Positions 1 through 12,445 are shown, numbered from the stretch's first letter. The stretch is 64,000 bases of DNA from Conus ventricosus (GCA_018398815.1 CM031615.1:56352662-56416661), one strand, 5' to 3'. Translations and numbers: made by a program. The notes: a model not told the origin generated them from the letters alone.

Positions 1-99
1 TTTTGTGTGTGTGTGCCATTGTGGTGTTTTTACATTCATGTGTGTGTGATACTGTTAGTGTGTGTTTGTGCATATGTGTACACGTGTGTGTGTGTGTAA

Positions 100-148
<49 letters not shown>

Positions 149-193
149 GCTGTTTGTGTGTGGTGTGTGTGTGTGTGTGTGTGTGTGTGTAGG

Positions 194-243
<50 letters not shown>

Positions 244-310
244 CCCAATTGTGGGTCTGCTTACTGTGTGTGGTGTGTGTGTAAATTGTGTATGTGTGCG
301 TGTGTGCGCC
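1..310. repeat. (TG)n microsatellite with interruptions
   Basis: Nearly pure TG/GT dinucleotide runs with short interruptions such as AGGCTGTTTG and CCCAATTGTGGG. The interruption GCCCAATTGTGGGT occurs twice (about 242 and 307), so the tract has been duplicated locally. Long Cys-Val or Thr-His reading frames across it are artefacts of the repeat. Confidence 0.95.
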
Positions 311-1039
311 CAATTGTGGGTTGCTTATTATCTTAAAACTTTTTTTCTGTTTTTCAGATTTTTCACTTCTGCTTTTCAGCGAAAATGCAGCCTTGCCAGT
401 AAGGGTTTGATCCGGGGTACGATGGCTCTACAAGATCCGACAATTCTGGACATCGCATAAAAAGTTCGGGAAGTTTATTTTTTTCCCTTTTCTACGTGGG
501 TTTTTTTTTCCTAAAGTGTCCCTGTGTTATGTTTTTTGTCAATCTGTGCCCCCGAGTCCCATCGTGAAAGAAGACAAGTGGGTTAGAAAAATTCTCAATT
601 GTGTTTCTTGAAGCCATTTTGGCCCCAAAAAAAAAAAAAGAGCACCGTCCCCTAGAATTAAAAGCGGGGAATGCAAAAACCCAGGAAATGTCCAGACTTG
701 TAGGGCAAGTGATGGCCCAAAAATTGAACAGCGGGGCAGTAATGAAAAGTACTTGTTCCAAACACAACAAGCCCTACAGGTTTTGTGTGATAAAAAATTG
801 TGGGTGTTTTTTTTTCTTTTTTCTTTTCAACAGCAGTTGTTTATTTTTTTTCTTCAACTTTTTTCCATGGTTGTTTTTTAAAACTTTTACCAATAAGTCT
901 TACCTATAACAATTTGGACCCACGTTACTACAGTGATGTGAGTAAACATAACAGAAGTTTTTTTCAGGTTTTTTAGGTTTTTTGTGTGTAACATTGGGAG
1001 TGTACGAAACTCTTTTTTGTGTTTTAAAAACCACCTTTT
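311..1039. other. Non-coding, homopolymer-rich; presumed copine intron
   Basis: No exon, RNA gene or recognisable element seen. Many homopolymer runs (T7-T10, A13 near 627). It lies upstream of the first recognised copine exon, so it is probably intronic. Weak similarity of 980-1039 to 1715-1765 suggests that the tandem duplication to the right starts here. Confidence 0.5.
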
Positions 1040-2495
1040 GGGACATCCTGTCCACCCCCGTTGGGCCCAAAAAAAAACTGATTATATTATACAATCACAG
1101 CTTGGGGTTAAAAGGAAAAAGGGAAACCATAAAATCTAAGTCATATGTCAACAATAGATACCAGTGATTGAGGTATTGAATTCCCAAATAAAATTTGCCC
1201 CTTGCTATGAATTGGGGTCCCCCCCGAACAAAAGATTGTTGCACAGAGGGGCATTTATTGACAAAAATTGAAACCCAGGGGTTTGAATGTTGTTTAGCAA
1301 AAACCCCCAAAAAATTTTGCTGTGTTTATGGGCTTTTATGAGCTAAATTTTTTTTTTTCTAAAAAACCCCAAATTGAAAAAAAAACAAGAAATGTTTTAT
1401 CATTGTTACTAGTGTCAACCATTATCACGTCAAAAAAAAAAATTGAAAGATGTGAAATTGTAAACAAGGGAAAAGGAAATAATTACAAAAAAACTAACAA
1501 ATTTGTCAATAAATGGTGAGTAAGTACATGTTTTTTTAAAATACCTGAAAAGCTGTTAGCCCCCCTTTTTCCTAAAAGATAGTACCCCCCCAAATTTTGA
1601 GCAAATTTTCATCAAGAACAACTTTCCTTGGGATTTATGTGACTGTCATGTGTTAGTGCTGATGTTGAATAATTAGTCACACCACTTTTTCATTGTTTTC
1701 ACTGATTTTATATGATGCAATTTGTTTTTGTACACTGGAAAACTGTTCTTTTTGTAAAACCACCATTCATTATATCCCAGTCCATCCCCTAATGGCCAAC
1801 AAAATTAGATTATTGTTATATAGCATCATAGCTTGGGGTATAGGGAAAGAGAAGCCATAAATTCTAAGTCATATATCAACGAATGAATAAGCAGTAATTG
1901 AGGTACTGAACTTACCCCAAATAGTGAAATTATGCCCCTTTCTAGTAGAATTGGGGTACCCCCAGTAACATACAGATTGTTACACAGAGGGACATTTACT
2001 GACAACAGTATGAATCCCAGGTGTTTGTAATGTTGTTGAGCAAACACCTAAAGGTATTGCTGCCGTGTTTAGTGGGCTTTTATGTCCAGAATTCTTCTAA
2101 AACTATCAAATTGAAAACAAAACAAAAACTGTTTTATCACATGTTACTAGTGTGAACCATCATTATTACCAAAAAATCACATTAGAATGATGTGAAATTG
2201 TAGACAAGGGTATAAAGAAGTAATTCACAAAACATCTAACAAATAACTCAATAAATGGGTGAGTAATGTACGTGTTAGTGAACATACCGTGATTTTTTAC
2301 CTAAAAAATAGTACCCCCAATTATGAGCAGATTATCATCAGGAACAACATTCCCTGGGATTTATATGACTGTCATGTGTTAGTGGTGACGTTGAATAAAT
2401 AGTAAGACCACTTTTTCAGTGTTTTGACTGATTTTATTTGGCACAGTGTGTTTGTGTATACTAGAAAACTGTTATTTTTAGTAAAATGTTTATAA
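1040..2495. repeat. Tandem duplication, two units of about 726 bp
   Basis: Two successive copies align along their whole length. CTAAGTCATATGTCAAC near 1136 recurs as CTAAGTCATATATCAAC near 1866; GACTGTCATGTGTTAGTG near 1641 recurs near 2366; the GTACCCCC block near 1580 recurs near 2312. The left unit carries longer homopolymers at many matched sites (for example a C7 run where the right unit has C5). No coding potential survives. It could be a decayed element or a segmental tandem repeat. Confidence 0.8.
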
Positions 2496-3287
2496 TTATG
2501 TCAATTTCTGCTGTACTAATTATCAACATAATCAAGTCATTTTGACAGGACATTATAGATCAATGCATAAAAACAAAACATGCCCAAAAATCCGAAACAT
2601 TTGTCAAGAAATAAGTGAGCAGTAACCATTTCACTGAACCTACCCAAAAAAGCAAAATTTTACCTTGGCACACAGTTATTCAAATGTGCTATCATACTGT
2701 GGCAGTGAAGGGGTTAAGTTGATTTGTCATGTTGATTGGTAATGAATTTGGCATAAATGTAAGATAAATGAATTTCACATACTGTCAAAACACCATTTTG
2801 AAAACTTTGTCTCCTGGTGCTCTTGGCACACAGAATGTTTCAGTGGAATACCGATATTTTTGTTGTTGTGATACATCCTTGACATTTTGTATTTTCTATG
2901 ACTAATTACGAAAAGTTCATGGGAAATAACTCTTTCTGTTTTTTCCTGGTATTGTTTCCGCTGCCGGAAGGCTGAATTTTGTGGCAGAGGTCTGTGCTTG
3001 CTGAGTTGCCATTCTTGCTTTTATTTTATTTTTTTTTTGTCTCTTAAATGCTGCAGAGAGCCTGTTGCCTATGCCAGTATCTACTCTTGTAATGGCGACT
3101 CATGAAACGAATGAAATTTTGAATATTCCTTGCACAAGCTGTGTGAAAGCGTTCAAATTGCAATATATTTGTATGAAAATGTAACTTTAACACTTTCTTT
3201 TTTTGTTTTTTTTGCTCCAGTCTCAAAACCGTCAAGCGTTACAATAATTTATGTTGGCGTTTTGCTGCTGACTTTGAAGGTTTGCAG
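2496..3287. other. Non-coding, presumed copine intron
   Basis: No gene or element recognised. I looked here for the preceding copine exon (the conserved stretch with a tyrosine-glycine-proline-threonine core) and did not find it. The pyrimidine tract and TTTGCAG acceptor at 3270-3287 lead into the first recognised exon. Confidence 0.5.
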
Positions 3288-3382
3288 CAGAAGCGAGAGA
3301 TGGGTCCAGTTATTTTGTCCTGCTTATCATTACGGATGGGGAAATCACCGACATGCAGCCGACGAAAAATGCTATTGTTGCT
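3288..3382 (+). CDS. Copine, internal exon (vWA domain)
   Basis: This 95-nt exon encodes part of the C-terminal von Willebrand A domain of a copine, a calcium-dependent phospholipid-binding protein that acts at the cytoplasmic face of membranes. The first two bases finish a split codon; the rest reads [20 protein letters not shown] and then [11 protein letters not shown]. The [10 protein letters not shown] block is the diagnostic copine vWA strand with its metal-site aspartate. It is bounded by acceptor TTTGCAG (3281-3287) and donor GTGAGT (3383). The reading phase is continuous with the next exon at 5785. The acceptor is the least certain point, since another AG lies upstream at 3219-3220, but that choice meets a stop in this frame. 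Earlier exons (the two C2 domains and the start of vWA) lie outside the window to the left. Confidence 0.93.
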
Positions 3383-4689
3383 GTGAGTACTCCATTATAT
3401 AGTGGTGGTAACATTCTGATGTAGCACTGAGATAGTACTTCATTGTCGAAGACTTGCATACCTGCACAGTTTTGTTTCGTTTTTGGTTTGCTTATGAGCT
3501 TTTCTGCCATCCACATAGTCTGGGTGACATAATTGTCAGACTGCCCCAGTTGCAAAAACATATGCACACTCCCGTTAATACACACATATGCATACAAATA
3601 GGTGTATGCACACAGATACACATGTGCAAATGCACAGATCTGCTAACTCTCTGTCTCATTCTTGTGTAAGGAAAAGTAGAATCATTCACAGGAATATAGC
3701 AGCACCAAGAATGACTGCTGGTAATTTCTGTTTTAGATGGAGATAAGCAACATATGATTACAACATTTCAGTGATGGTGGGGAAAACACATTTTCTAAGG
3801 GTGTTGTTACTTTTCACATATGCCGTCAGTTTGAAATCACCGTTGTCCATATTTTTCGCCTTGTAACTGAAACAATTTCAGTGCTACTTCCACAAAATCT
3901 TTGTCGTGTGTGTGGGACAACCATGCTTGTTCTGGAGAAGCAGGCTTTTTCCTCTGTGTGTGCCTTTCATTATAGGTATAGTATAGCTCTCACTGAGATT
4001 CAGAAAGGAAGTCATTATTTCGAAAAGCTTTTAACCACAGTTCTGCCTGCTTCACCTTACTTGTCTGTTGAGAATCTTGCTCTTTAACTTGCAGTGTTTT
4101 ACAAGCTATCTAGCATCTCGTGTCCTAGATGTAAATCATATCGGAAAATGAGATAAACTGTATTAGATCAAGGAATTGATTGGACTAAAATTATTGAATT
4201 TATTTCTTCCATGTAGAAAGAAAGGACCAGTTGACAGAATTATCTAATGTTCTTGTTCTGCAGGTTGGATAAGCAGTTCTTGAGAAAAAAGATTAATCTA
4301 CTCGAAATCGTGATGTAGATCAAGATCTAGAGCTTCCATCCATGATGGGTATCAATGCAAATTATATTCGGCTGTGTGTATGTGTTTGTGTGTGTGTGCG
4401 CGCGCCCGTGTGTGAACACGCATACGCACGAAAGCATTTGTTTTCAAAACTGAAAAACAAAGGGTAGAGAAAAGGAGAGAGAGAGGGGAGTGAGAAGGGG
4501 GTCTGGAATTAGACGATCATTTATTGTGTATATTTTTTGTGATCTTGTCTTAACCATTTTTTCACTGTCAGCTATCTTTATTATTGATGTTATGTAGTTC
4601 ATACAAGATATGGCATTCACACATTTTCCACGTAGATGTGTCCCAGTCCACGAGGCGATATTTTTCATTTTGAAGTAAAGAATATATGT

Positions 4690-4802
4690 ACCAGCCTATC
4701 CATCCATCTTTCATCTGTCTATCTATCTACCCATCTGTCTGGTGGTCTATCTATCTATCTATCTGTCTGTCTGTCTGTCTGTCTGTCTATATATATATCT
4801 AT
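4690..4802. repeat. (TCTA)n/(CTGT)n tetranucleotide array
   Basis: Runs of CTAT, ATCT and CTGT tetramers, followed at 4806-4860 by GA-rich sequence. Confidence 0.9.
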
Positions 4803-4993
4803 CCTGAGAGACAGAGAGAGAGTGTGTGTGAGGGAGAGGGAGGAGAGAATGAGTGAAGAAGAAGAAAAATCTTCTTGAGTACGTTAGTATACTGTCTATG
4901 AGTTATTATCAATGATTTGAATATATGAATTCATTGTCATTATCAGTGTAAGAGAGGGAATGTGTTGTGTAAATGAGAAAATGACTGCAGGTT

Positions 4994-5141
4994 GTGTCTG
5001 TGTCTGTGTGTGTGTGTGTGTGTGTGCTCGCGCGCGTGTGTGTATGTGTGTGTATTTACTTTTTGTCACAAATGGCATTTTTTTCTGTCACCCCTTTCTT
5101 TTCATTGTGTCTTTTCATGTGTGCACAGATACACGCACACA

Positions 5142-5204
<63 letters not shown>

Positions 5205-5220
5205 CACATGCACACACACA
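4994..5220. repeat. (TG)n and (CA)n pair
   Basis: A TG array (4994-5055, with a CGCGCG core) is followed about 75 bp later by a CA array (5129-5220). The two are complementary and could form a long imperfect hairpin. Confidence 0.9.
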
Positions 5221-5431
5221 TCCGTCTGCACCTATCCACCCTGAAAATGACATACGCTATGTTATGAAGATCTTGATACAACGTACATGCTCAAGTGATT
5301 CATACTAAGTGACATGGTGAATGTTTGACAGTCTACATGCCTATGCGCATGCGGTGGTCAAGTGCATGCATAAATGCAGGCATGCACATGTTAAGCTTAA
5401 AGATAGGACATATTTCTTTACAGTCAGTTCT

Positions 5432-5690
5432 AGGTTACTGCTCACCCATGAAGTACTGCAAGATGTTGTTTTTTCACAGAAACTATGGGCTGCTGTGTGC
5501 TCATGATATAAGGGTAATGGTTGGTCCTTTACAAAAATCATGGGTTACTGCACACCCATAATGGAAGGCAAGGGGTATAACTCCCTCGCAAACACCATTG
5601 GTCACAGTATACTCGTGACATACAGCAAGGTATTACTCCACAGAAACGATGAGTAACTGCACACCCGTAACATACGGTGTGCAAAATTTT
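5432..5690. repeat. Degenerate tandem repeat, about 60-bp unit, 4 copies
   Basis: Each unit contains a variant of GGTTACTGCACACCCATAA followed by a GCAAGG and a CACAGAAAC-like block. Copies begin near 5432, 5495, 5546 and 5650 and are diverged. Confidence 0.6.
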
Positions 5691-5784
5691 AGGTAATGCA
5701 CAGGAAAGATTAACATGAAATCCCAACCCAAACAGTTCATGAACGTGTAACGCCTTCAGGCCTCGAATTCATATGTGTTCACAG

Positions 5785-5842
5785 GCTTCAAGACTGCCCA
5801 TGTCCATAATCATTGTGGGTGTCGGCAATGCTGAATTTGACG
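5785..5842 (+). CDS. Copine, internal exon (vWA domain)
   Basis: This 58-nt exon reads ASRLPMSIIIVGVGNAEFD plus one base. PMSIIIVGVG followed by a D/EFD-type turn is a copine signature in the vWA domain. The acceptor is TTCACAG (5778-5784) and the donor GTAAGA (5843). The preceding exon ends on a complete codon, so the join gives NAIVA-ASRLPMS as in known copines. The last base G pairs with CT at 7240 to give alanine (FDAMD). Short exon length and position agree with copine genes in other animals. Confidence 0.95.
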
Positions 5843-6482
5843 GTAAGAATTGTTAAGCTTCCATGTGTTCGTACTCTTCCAGACAAACTAGTTTAAACTT
5901 GTCAAGTTCAGCTTCAGCTGAAAAATTAATTAAACACCAAACTGAATCGTCAAGCTCTTGCACAAAGAATCACAGAATACAGGTTAAAAAGTACCATGTT
6001 AGATATGTTTCTCTTCAGAAGTGCAGGGACATAATATGACTCAGAAACAAGCCTCTCCTGTTATTTTCCTTGTGAGCAAGTTGCTCAGTGAGTGAGAGTG
6101 GGTCTGATCACTCCAGATGGTAGAGCATCGTACTCGTGATTTTGCTGATGCTGACGGGAATCTTTCCCTTGGAGTTGAGGTCAGCGATGACTCCCATTTT
6201 AAGAGTCTGAATGAGACTTTAAATTGAGGTTCTGTGTGTGAACACGTGTATAACATTATGCACACATGTTAACTCCCATGATCATCCTTTCAGAAAAGTA
6301 GGGCCCAAAGGCCTTTGGTATGACACGTACACACACAGCATGTTTCCTTTGAGCTAATGATGGTTGAAATTAAACTGTTGTGCATGGTACAGTATGAAAT
6401 CACCAACTAAAAGAGATGTCAGAGAGGAGTGAGAGCTGCTATGGTTTTAGGTGTGCGTGGATGTGTTGGATGAAGGGATGAA
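5843..6482 (+). other. Copine intron, left part
   Basis: No coding signal. 6231-6290 is about 55 bp nearly identical to 7639-7690 (both contain GTGAACACGTGTATAACATT), so this intron and the next share a repeat of unknown type. 6490-6510 is a short (TGTAA)n run that begins the LINE tail to the right. Confidence 0.6.
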
Positions 6483-7205
<723 letters not shown>

Positions 7206-7239
7206 TGTGTGAATGTCGTGTGTGTTGATGATGTGACAG

Positions 7240-7316
7240 CTATGGACATCCTGGACAGTGACAACTGCCTGCTGAGGGACAGCCATGGTGCTGCTGCAGA
7301 GAGAGATATTGTGCAG
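7240..7316 (+). CDS. Copine, penultimate exon
   Basis: This 77-nt exon begins with CT (completing alanine) and reads MDILDSDNCLLRDSHGAAAE then RDIVQ. MxxLDxD and AERDIVQF are conserved copine landmarks at the end of the vWA domain. The acceptor is GATGTGACAG (7230-7239) and the donor GTGGGT (7317). The exon ends on a complete CAG codon, so the join to 8013 gives DIVQ-FVPFRDY. The acceptor's polypyrimidine tract is unusual: it is largely TG-rich and lies right after the L2-like LINE fragment. Confidence 0.95.
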
Positions 7317-7394
7317 GTGGGTGAGCAGACGTCAACATTCTGATTACCTGCACAGACTATCTGTCTCACCATCAGCAGAAGAAAACAAGAAAAA

Positions 7395-7615
7395 AGATAC
7401 TTGCACACTCATACACATGAATACATGCATGTTGGAACGCATACAAATATGCATGCACACATGCATATATACGTGTGTGCAGACACACGCGCACTTACAT
7501 GCACGCACGTACACGCACGCAGGCACGCACACATACACACACACACATACGCACATATGCTCCCCACTTTCTCCCCACTGTCTTTGTTGAATGCACACAC
7601 ACATACGTTCTGACA
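7395..7615. repeat. Imperfect CA/CG microsatellite
   Basis: ACACAC, GCACGCAC and CATGCATG alternations in the last copine intron. Confidence 0.85.
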
Positions 7616-7884
7616 GGTACACAGTGCACTACTCTTGTTCTGTGTGAACACGTGTATAACATTATGCGCACATGTTAAATCCCATCACCATCACGACTCT
7701 TGTTTTGTTGCATTCTCTGCTCTATTCTCAATTTCATAGGCTCCTCAGATAAATTCCAAAATGACTTTCACCGGTAAAGATACTAGGGCTCAAAATGCAT
7801 ACTACTTCTAAAGAGAAATTCTAAATGAAATATTTGCATATGTGGAAATACTGGCTACGAGATAGTACTTAGTGAGTCTGCCAA

Positions 7885-7985
7885 AAAGCACGACGTGTTT
7901 CGACCTCTTAGGTGTTCTTCAGGCAAGGTAAACAGCATCCAGGACAATGAAAACGAAGAACGAGCATATCATTTATCTTCTTATA
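7885..7985. repeat. Partial copy of the 16.4-kb foldback element arm
   Basis: Contains CACGACGTGTTTCGACCTCT, then TTCTTCAGGCAAGGTAAACA and GAACGAGCATATCA, matching in order and orientation the left arm of the foldback element at 16468-16560. It ends about 28 bp before the final copine exon. Only one arm is present, without the minisatellite core. Confidence 0.75.
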
Positions 7986-8012
7986 TTGCTTATTGCATTT
8001 GTTTCCTTCCAG

Positions 8013-8180
8013 TTTGTGCCATTCCGAGATTACATTGGTGGTCGGTTTGGCGCCGACATGGAACTGTCCAAAGGGGCGTTGGCACGGGAAGTACTGGCAG
8101 AAATTCCTGACCAGATTTTGCACTACATGCGCAAGTACGACATCCGGGCCAAGCCCCATTCCGGAACTGCAGCCAATTAG
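8013..8180 (+). CDS. Copine, terminal coding exon
   Basis: This 168-nt exon reads FVPFRDYIGGRFG, ADMELSKGALAREVLAEIPD and QILHYMRKYDIRAKPHSGTA before a TAG stop. FVPFRDY, ALAxxVLAEIP and the short basic/proline tail after the last helix are the standard copine C-terminus. The DY form, the long insert before ALA and the YMRxxxIRxKP ending resemble the CPNE5/8/9 group more than CPNE1/3. The acceptor is TTTCCTTCCAG (8002-8012), a strong pyrimidine tract. With the three upstream exons it yields 131 residues in one open phase. The gene symbol is left blank because orthology within the family cannot be settled from the C-terminus alone. Confidence 0.95.
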   Translation, partial: FVPFRDYIGGRFGADMELSKGALAREVLAEIPDQILHYMRKYDIRAKPHSGTAAN

Positions 8181-8955
8181 ACGTTCTGTTTCATACCATT
8201 TACATGATTATCATTACACTCTCAGCATTGTTGGCATCTTTCTCTTCATGGGCACAGTTCTGTTGGTAGAGTTCGAAGCAGCATGTACTGAATCGTGCTG
8301 TTCGTCACTCCGGTATTTGGAGTTATGTGTCTAGGGTCTGTATTTTCATCCTTGTTTGAATATCCCGGCCTGTGATTAACTGCCTCTTGTTTACAGTGGT
8401 GTGTAGCATGCTTCTGCTTTATCCTTGTGCTGCTGATCAAAGGGAAAAAAAAAAAGCAGAATCATGTATTCGAAGAAATTGTGGCTCCCTGTATAATGTG
8501 CATACTGCTTCCCCCCCCTCCCCCCCTCCCCCCCCCCAAATTTTTGCTTCTGAAAGTCATTCATACTCGCTTGTACAAGTCTATACAGACTGGTTCTACT
8601 GCTGTCCAAGTAACAGCGGTGTCCACTTGGAATTACAGTATCAAGCTGCCATGAGGGTACCCATTAGAAGAGACCCTGTTTCTTTGACAAGCCACATAGT
8701 TCGCAACCATTTTTTTTTTTTTTTTTTTGCTGGAGTACGAAACAGAGTATTAAAAGAAAATAGTGCTGCTGCCTTTTCCTTGTATTTTGTTAATGAAAGT
8801 GTTGACTGTGCCTGCGATCTGTTTACTTCGGAGCACGAACTTTACAAAGATTTTTGTCAGCATGTCTAGTCTGAAAAGGAACTGAATGAAGTATGACCTG
8901 TATATTGTGCTCTGCTGGAGATGGAATGAATAAAATGCAAACTTTTGGAAGCTGG
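8181..8955 (+). other. Copine 3' UTR
   Basis: Non-coding DNA after the copine stop, ending at the likely cleavage region just past an AATAAA at 8929-8934. It contains a C-rich run (8511-8537) and a T20 run (8710-8730), both liable to length error. No intron signal is needed between stop and poly(A) signal. Confidence 0.65.
8929..8934 (+). promoter_or_regulatory. Poly(A) signal AATAAA of the copine gene
   Basis: A canonical hexamer about 750 bp after the copine stop codon in T-rich context. It is the first AATAAA on the + strand after the stop. Confidence 0.6.
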
Positions 8956-11705
8956 AAACTTCATTTACAAAGCTGGTTCTGATTTTTTCCCCTTTTAGAT
9001 GGGCATTCCTGCTGCTCTGCTGACTTTATTTGTTTTCTGGCGTTTTTTTTCTTTTTTTAAACTTTGTCGGCATTTCAAAATTTCCATTCAATTCCATGTC
9101 TGCTTTTACATATGGATTGAGATCATAGCAACTTATATTGCCTTCTTGTAAAAGAGGTATATGTTTGGATTTTTTGTAAAGAGGGAAGTAAAGGGGGGGG
9201 GGGGGGGAGCAGGGGGAGAGATTCGTTATTTTTTTGTATTAGTGGTTTGTTATTTATGGAATCAAGTCTTTGAATATTTGTTTACATTGTGATGAATGCC
9301 TTGTTGTTGTTGTTTTGTCATGATTTGCAGCAAACGGTGCTGTGTTGTTGTTGATGTTGACCATTGCATAAGCACAGGGATACATACTGACAATGGCATT
9401 TTGCTCAAAAAGCTTTCTTGCAACAACATTTGTTACTCAGTCAGCATTGGGAATGTACTGCTGTGGAGAATATTGAGTGGGGCAATGTTTTGTGGAATAC
9501 TGAACTATTTGCTGTGATGGTTGTTGTTCGCCTAGTGGAGATGTGGAAGGGTTATTCAGTGTCAGCTGTCTACTGCCTTCTGGAAATCGTGTGCTAATGA
9601 TTTCCTCTTTTCTATCACTCTCAGACTTTCCTTCTTCCCCCCCCCCCCCCTCTTTACTATTATCCACCATTCATCAGCATTAATGACCCATTCATCTGTC
9701 ATTTTCTTCTTTTTTCAGAAAATCTTTCTGTTTTTTTTCTCCTGTAAAATTCTTAAGATGTCAGCTTTTTTAAGCTTTTTTTTTTTTTTTTTTTTTTTGT
9801 TGTTGGTCATAATCTGGAGACTAGGTAATGAAAAGGCACATACTGTCCAACTGGACTCTAGCTGTCCATTCTGCTTCACCTCCACATACAGCCACTGTGA
9901 CGTGTTCTGGCTCTTTCATTTTTATCGTCATTGATTTGATCCAACATACACAGCACACCACCTGCTAAGCTCCCCACTGGTGACAATATGCTGCTTAGTC
10001 ACAGAGCCGGCGTGAGTGAGATCTCCTTCCAGAGGGTGCCACCACATCCATCTGACGACAGTGCCCTTAAGTTTGCTAACAGAACCTCACCATGACCACT
10101 GAGGTCATCATGAGAGTTGGGCATGAAGGACCACAGAATTTGATTTTTCTTTCTTTTTTTTTTCCTTTTTTTTTTAATGCTGATTGATGAGGATGATGAA
10201 GATGGTGCTACGGATTTCCCATCCTGGTCTCGAGACTACATGACAGGGCTGTGCTCTTAGCTTACTCTCATAGTATATCTTGACGTCAACCAGGCCTGAT
10301 AGATACAGACCCCTGCAGTGTTGGTCAGAAAATTTGAGCAACACTCTCAGAGAAGCTAAACATCTATTAAGTGGATGAAACTTGAATGTATGGTCTCATT
10401 CTTCCCAGCTTATCTTGAGCTCATAGCAAACTCAGCTCAGGGTAGGAGCCGGTCGGGGCAGAAGAATGCCACAGATAAATGGCTCTGATGGGAGCCAATG
10501 AGGAGTCTGGATCATCAACCACTTCGCCATGGTGGCTGGTAAGTTATGAGTTTAATGTATATAAAACGTTAACAGTTGTTTACCGTTGTTGTTTATGGCA
10601 ATACAGCACTTTTTTCCCCTGAGCAGTGCCAGCTCTGAAAAGGCCGTGTGTGTGTGGGCTGTAGCCATTCTAATGTGTAAAGCACATTCTGTGTCTCTGT
10701 CTCTTTGAATGTGTATCTGTGTCCAGTGCAGTCTCACTTTATTGTTAATCATATAGATCAAGGTTTTTTTGTTTTGTTTGTTTTTGCTTCTCCAAATTTG
10801 GCACTGTGACTGAATACCATTGTAGACTTATTAAGAGCGAAAGACTCAAGTTGTCATATCTTCAGTGCAGCATTCGATGAAGCAGAGCTATATCTAGATT
10901 CCAAGAGAGTCAGCAACGCCTCACCATTGGTGTTCATATCGATCAGAAATACTGTACACTGCCCGCTGCAATGTCTTGGGTGGGAAAGTGTAGAGACTAA
11001 CGATCTAAAGGTCTCAGGTTTGATCCAGGGTTCAGACACTCCCCCCCCCCTCCCCCCTTCAAGGAATTTGAAGTAGGTATAAGGCAAAGGGTGGTGGGGA
11101 GGGTGAGAAGAAGATGAGGAACGGAATTTTCTGCCACGCCGCAGACAGGTCATACGCTTGTTCTTCCGTTTGGTATTATTGCTGCTATGTCATGAGAATG
11201 TATTTTGCACATTGCTGTTGCTGTAACTATCCAAAGACTCTTGGGATGTTTCATGTTTTGTACAGAGTTTGAAGAGTCATTGTTTTACAGCTGTTGCTGG
11301 TTTTCACCAAGTGTTCCGAGTTTGACAGGATCTACTTAATCAGTTTTGAATAGTTATCATTTTATGGCTGTTGCTGGTTTTCACCAAGTATTCCGAGTTT
11401 GACACAGTCTGCTCAATCAGTTTTCTTGGCTTATACTGTGGTGATGATGAAGTCATCTAGTGACATCTAGATAGCGATGGTGAGCTACTCGCCAAAACTT
11501 CCACCCACGACTGGAACACGTTGGTCACATGCTAGCGTTACCTGTGCTGTTTAAATGCTTTTCAGGTGGAACCCTGGTTCTTATCACTTGTGAATTGTTC
11601 ATGCATGCTGACAGCTTTTGGACCGTAGATTAGTTGGTAGTTATAAATCAAATTCCTACATTTGATCTTTTTTTTTTTACATAAAGTTTGTGATTAGTAG
11701 TCTTT
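8956..11705. other. Intergenic, no gene recognised
   Basis: Homopolymers at 9194-9208 (G), 9640-9650 (C) and 9778-9799 (T). A tRNA-type B-box-like stretch, GGTTTGATCC at 11018-11027, preceded by GACTAACGATCTAAAGGTCT, may be a SINE fragment but has no clear ends. A direct repeat of about 100 bp (TGGTTTTCACCAAGTGTTCC near 11293 and, with one change, near 11375) is visible. Nothing else is supported. Confidence 0.5.
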
Positions 11706-11885
11706 CAGATTGAGTGTACGGTGGCCTAGCGGTTAGACTGTCCCCGATGTTCAACCAGAGCCTGATGTGAGATTTTCATCATGTCTGTTTTGTTGCTAGA
11801 GAAAACTGAAAACTTAGTCTAAAATCACCATTGTTGTGAACAGACGTTAAATTAAATCAATCAATCAATCAATCAATCAACTGAA
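11706..11885 (+). mobile_element. tRNA-derived SINE
   Basis: Begins GTGTACGGTGGCCTAGCGGT followed by TAGA, which contains a pol III A-box (TGGCCTAGCGGTTAGA) of tRNA type. It ends in GTTAAATTAAATCAATCAAT with an (ATCA)n tail, the ending expected of a SINE mobilised by an RTE/L2-type LINE. The length of about 180 bp fits. A clear B box is not visible, so the copy is diverged. Confidence 0.6.
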
Positions 11886-11907
11886 AACTACCAGAACCCC
11901 TGCCCAT

Positions 11908-12215
11908 ACTTTTCACAAAGGTAGCTTTCCATCAATAAAACAGATATACACTTTTTACAGGGGTAGCATTCCGTCAATAAAACAGACATACACCTTTTTA
12001 CAGAGGTAGTATTCCATCAATAAAACAGATATACACTTTTTACAAAGGTAGTATTCCATCAATAAATCAAATATACACTTTTTACAGAGGTAGTATTCCA
12101 TCAGTAGAACAGTGTATACTTTTCACAAAGGTAATATTCCGTCAATAAAACAGACATACACTTTTACCAAGGTAGTATTCCATCAATAAACCAGACATGT
12201 ACTGTTCACAAAGGC
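11908..12215. repeat. Minisatellite, about 46-bp unit, about 6.5 copies
   Basis: Units read approximately CTTTTTACAAAGGTAGTATT followed by CCATCAATAAAACAGAYATACA. Copies start near 11908, 11950, 11994, 12037, 12078, 12118 and 12161 with point differences. Confidence 0.85.
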
Positions 12216-12445
12216 GATTCTTTTTCTGTATTTGGCTTGTTGAGATATACCCATCCATTTTTTGTTATTTTGGTGTTCACATTCCATGTGATGTGTTGGA
12301 ATACCATGAGCAATGCACATCTGTACTCTGGTGCAAGAGAACTAGATCTGTTGGCTACTTAAGAAGGTTTTGGAGCCAAGAATCGTACCGAGGCAGATGA
12401 GTTGTGGTGCAAGGTGAGGATTTATGTTAATTTATCCTGCACTTG

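Larger units (their letters stand above)
3383..5784 (+). other. Copine intron (2.4 kb)
   Basis: Intron between two phase-matched copine exons. It holds CA-rich DNA at 3540-3630, a tetranucleotide array, paired TG and CA arrays and a short tandem repeat, each listed separately. The remainder shows no coding or element signal. Confidence 0.85.

Noticed and set aside
3..460. Reading frames rich in Cys-Val or Thr-His at many sites (for example 3-284, 27011-27875, 41866-42221, 57003-57234)
   Set aside because: They are translations of (TG)n/(CA)n and (CT)n microsatellites, open in several frames at once, without start context or homology.
2496..3287. An additional upstream copine exon
   Set aside because: I searched both the frame that would complete the split codon at 3288 and the conserved tyrosine-glycine-proline-threonine stretch and found neither.
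11018..11027. tRNA gene or SINE at GGTTTGATCC
   Set aside because: A B-box-like decamer exists, but no A box at the right distance, no cloverleaf and no defined ends.
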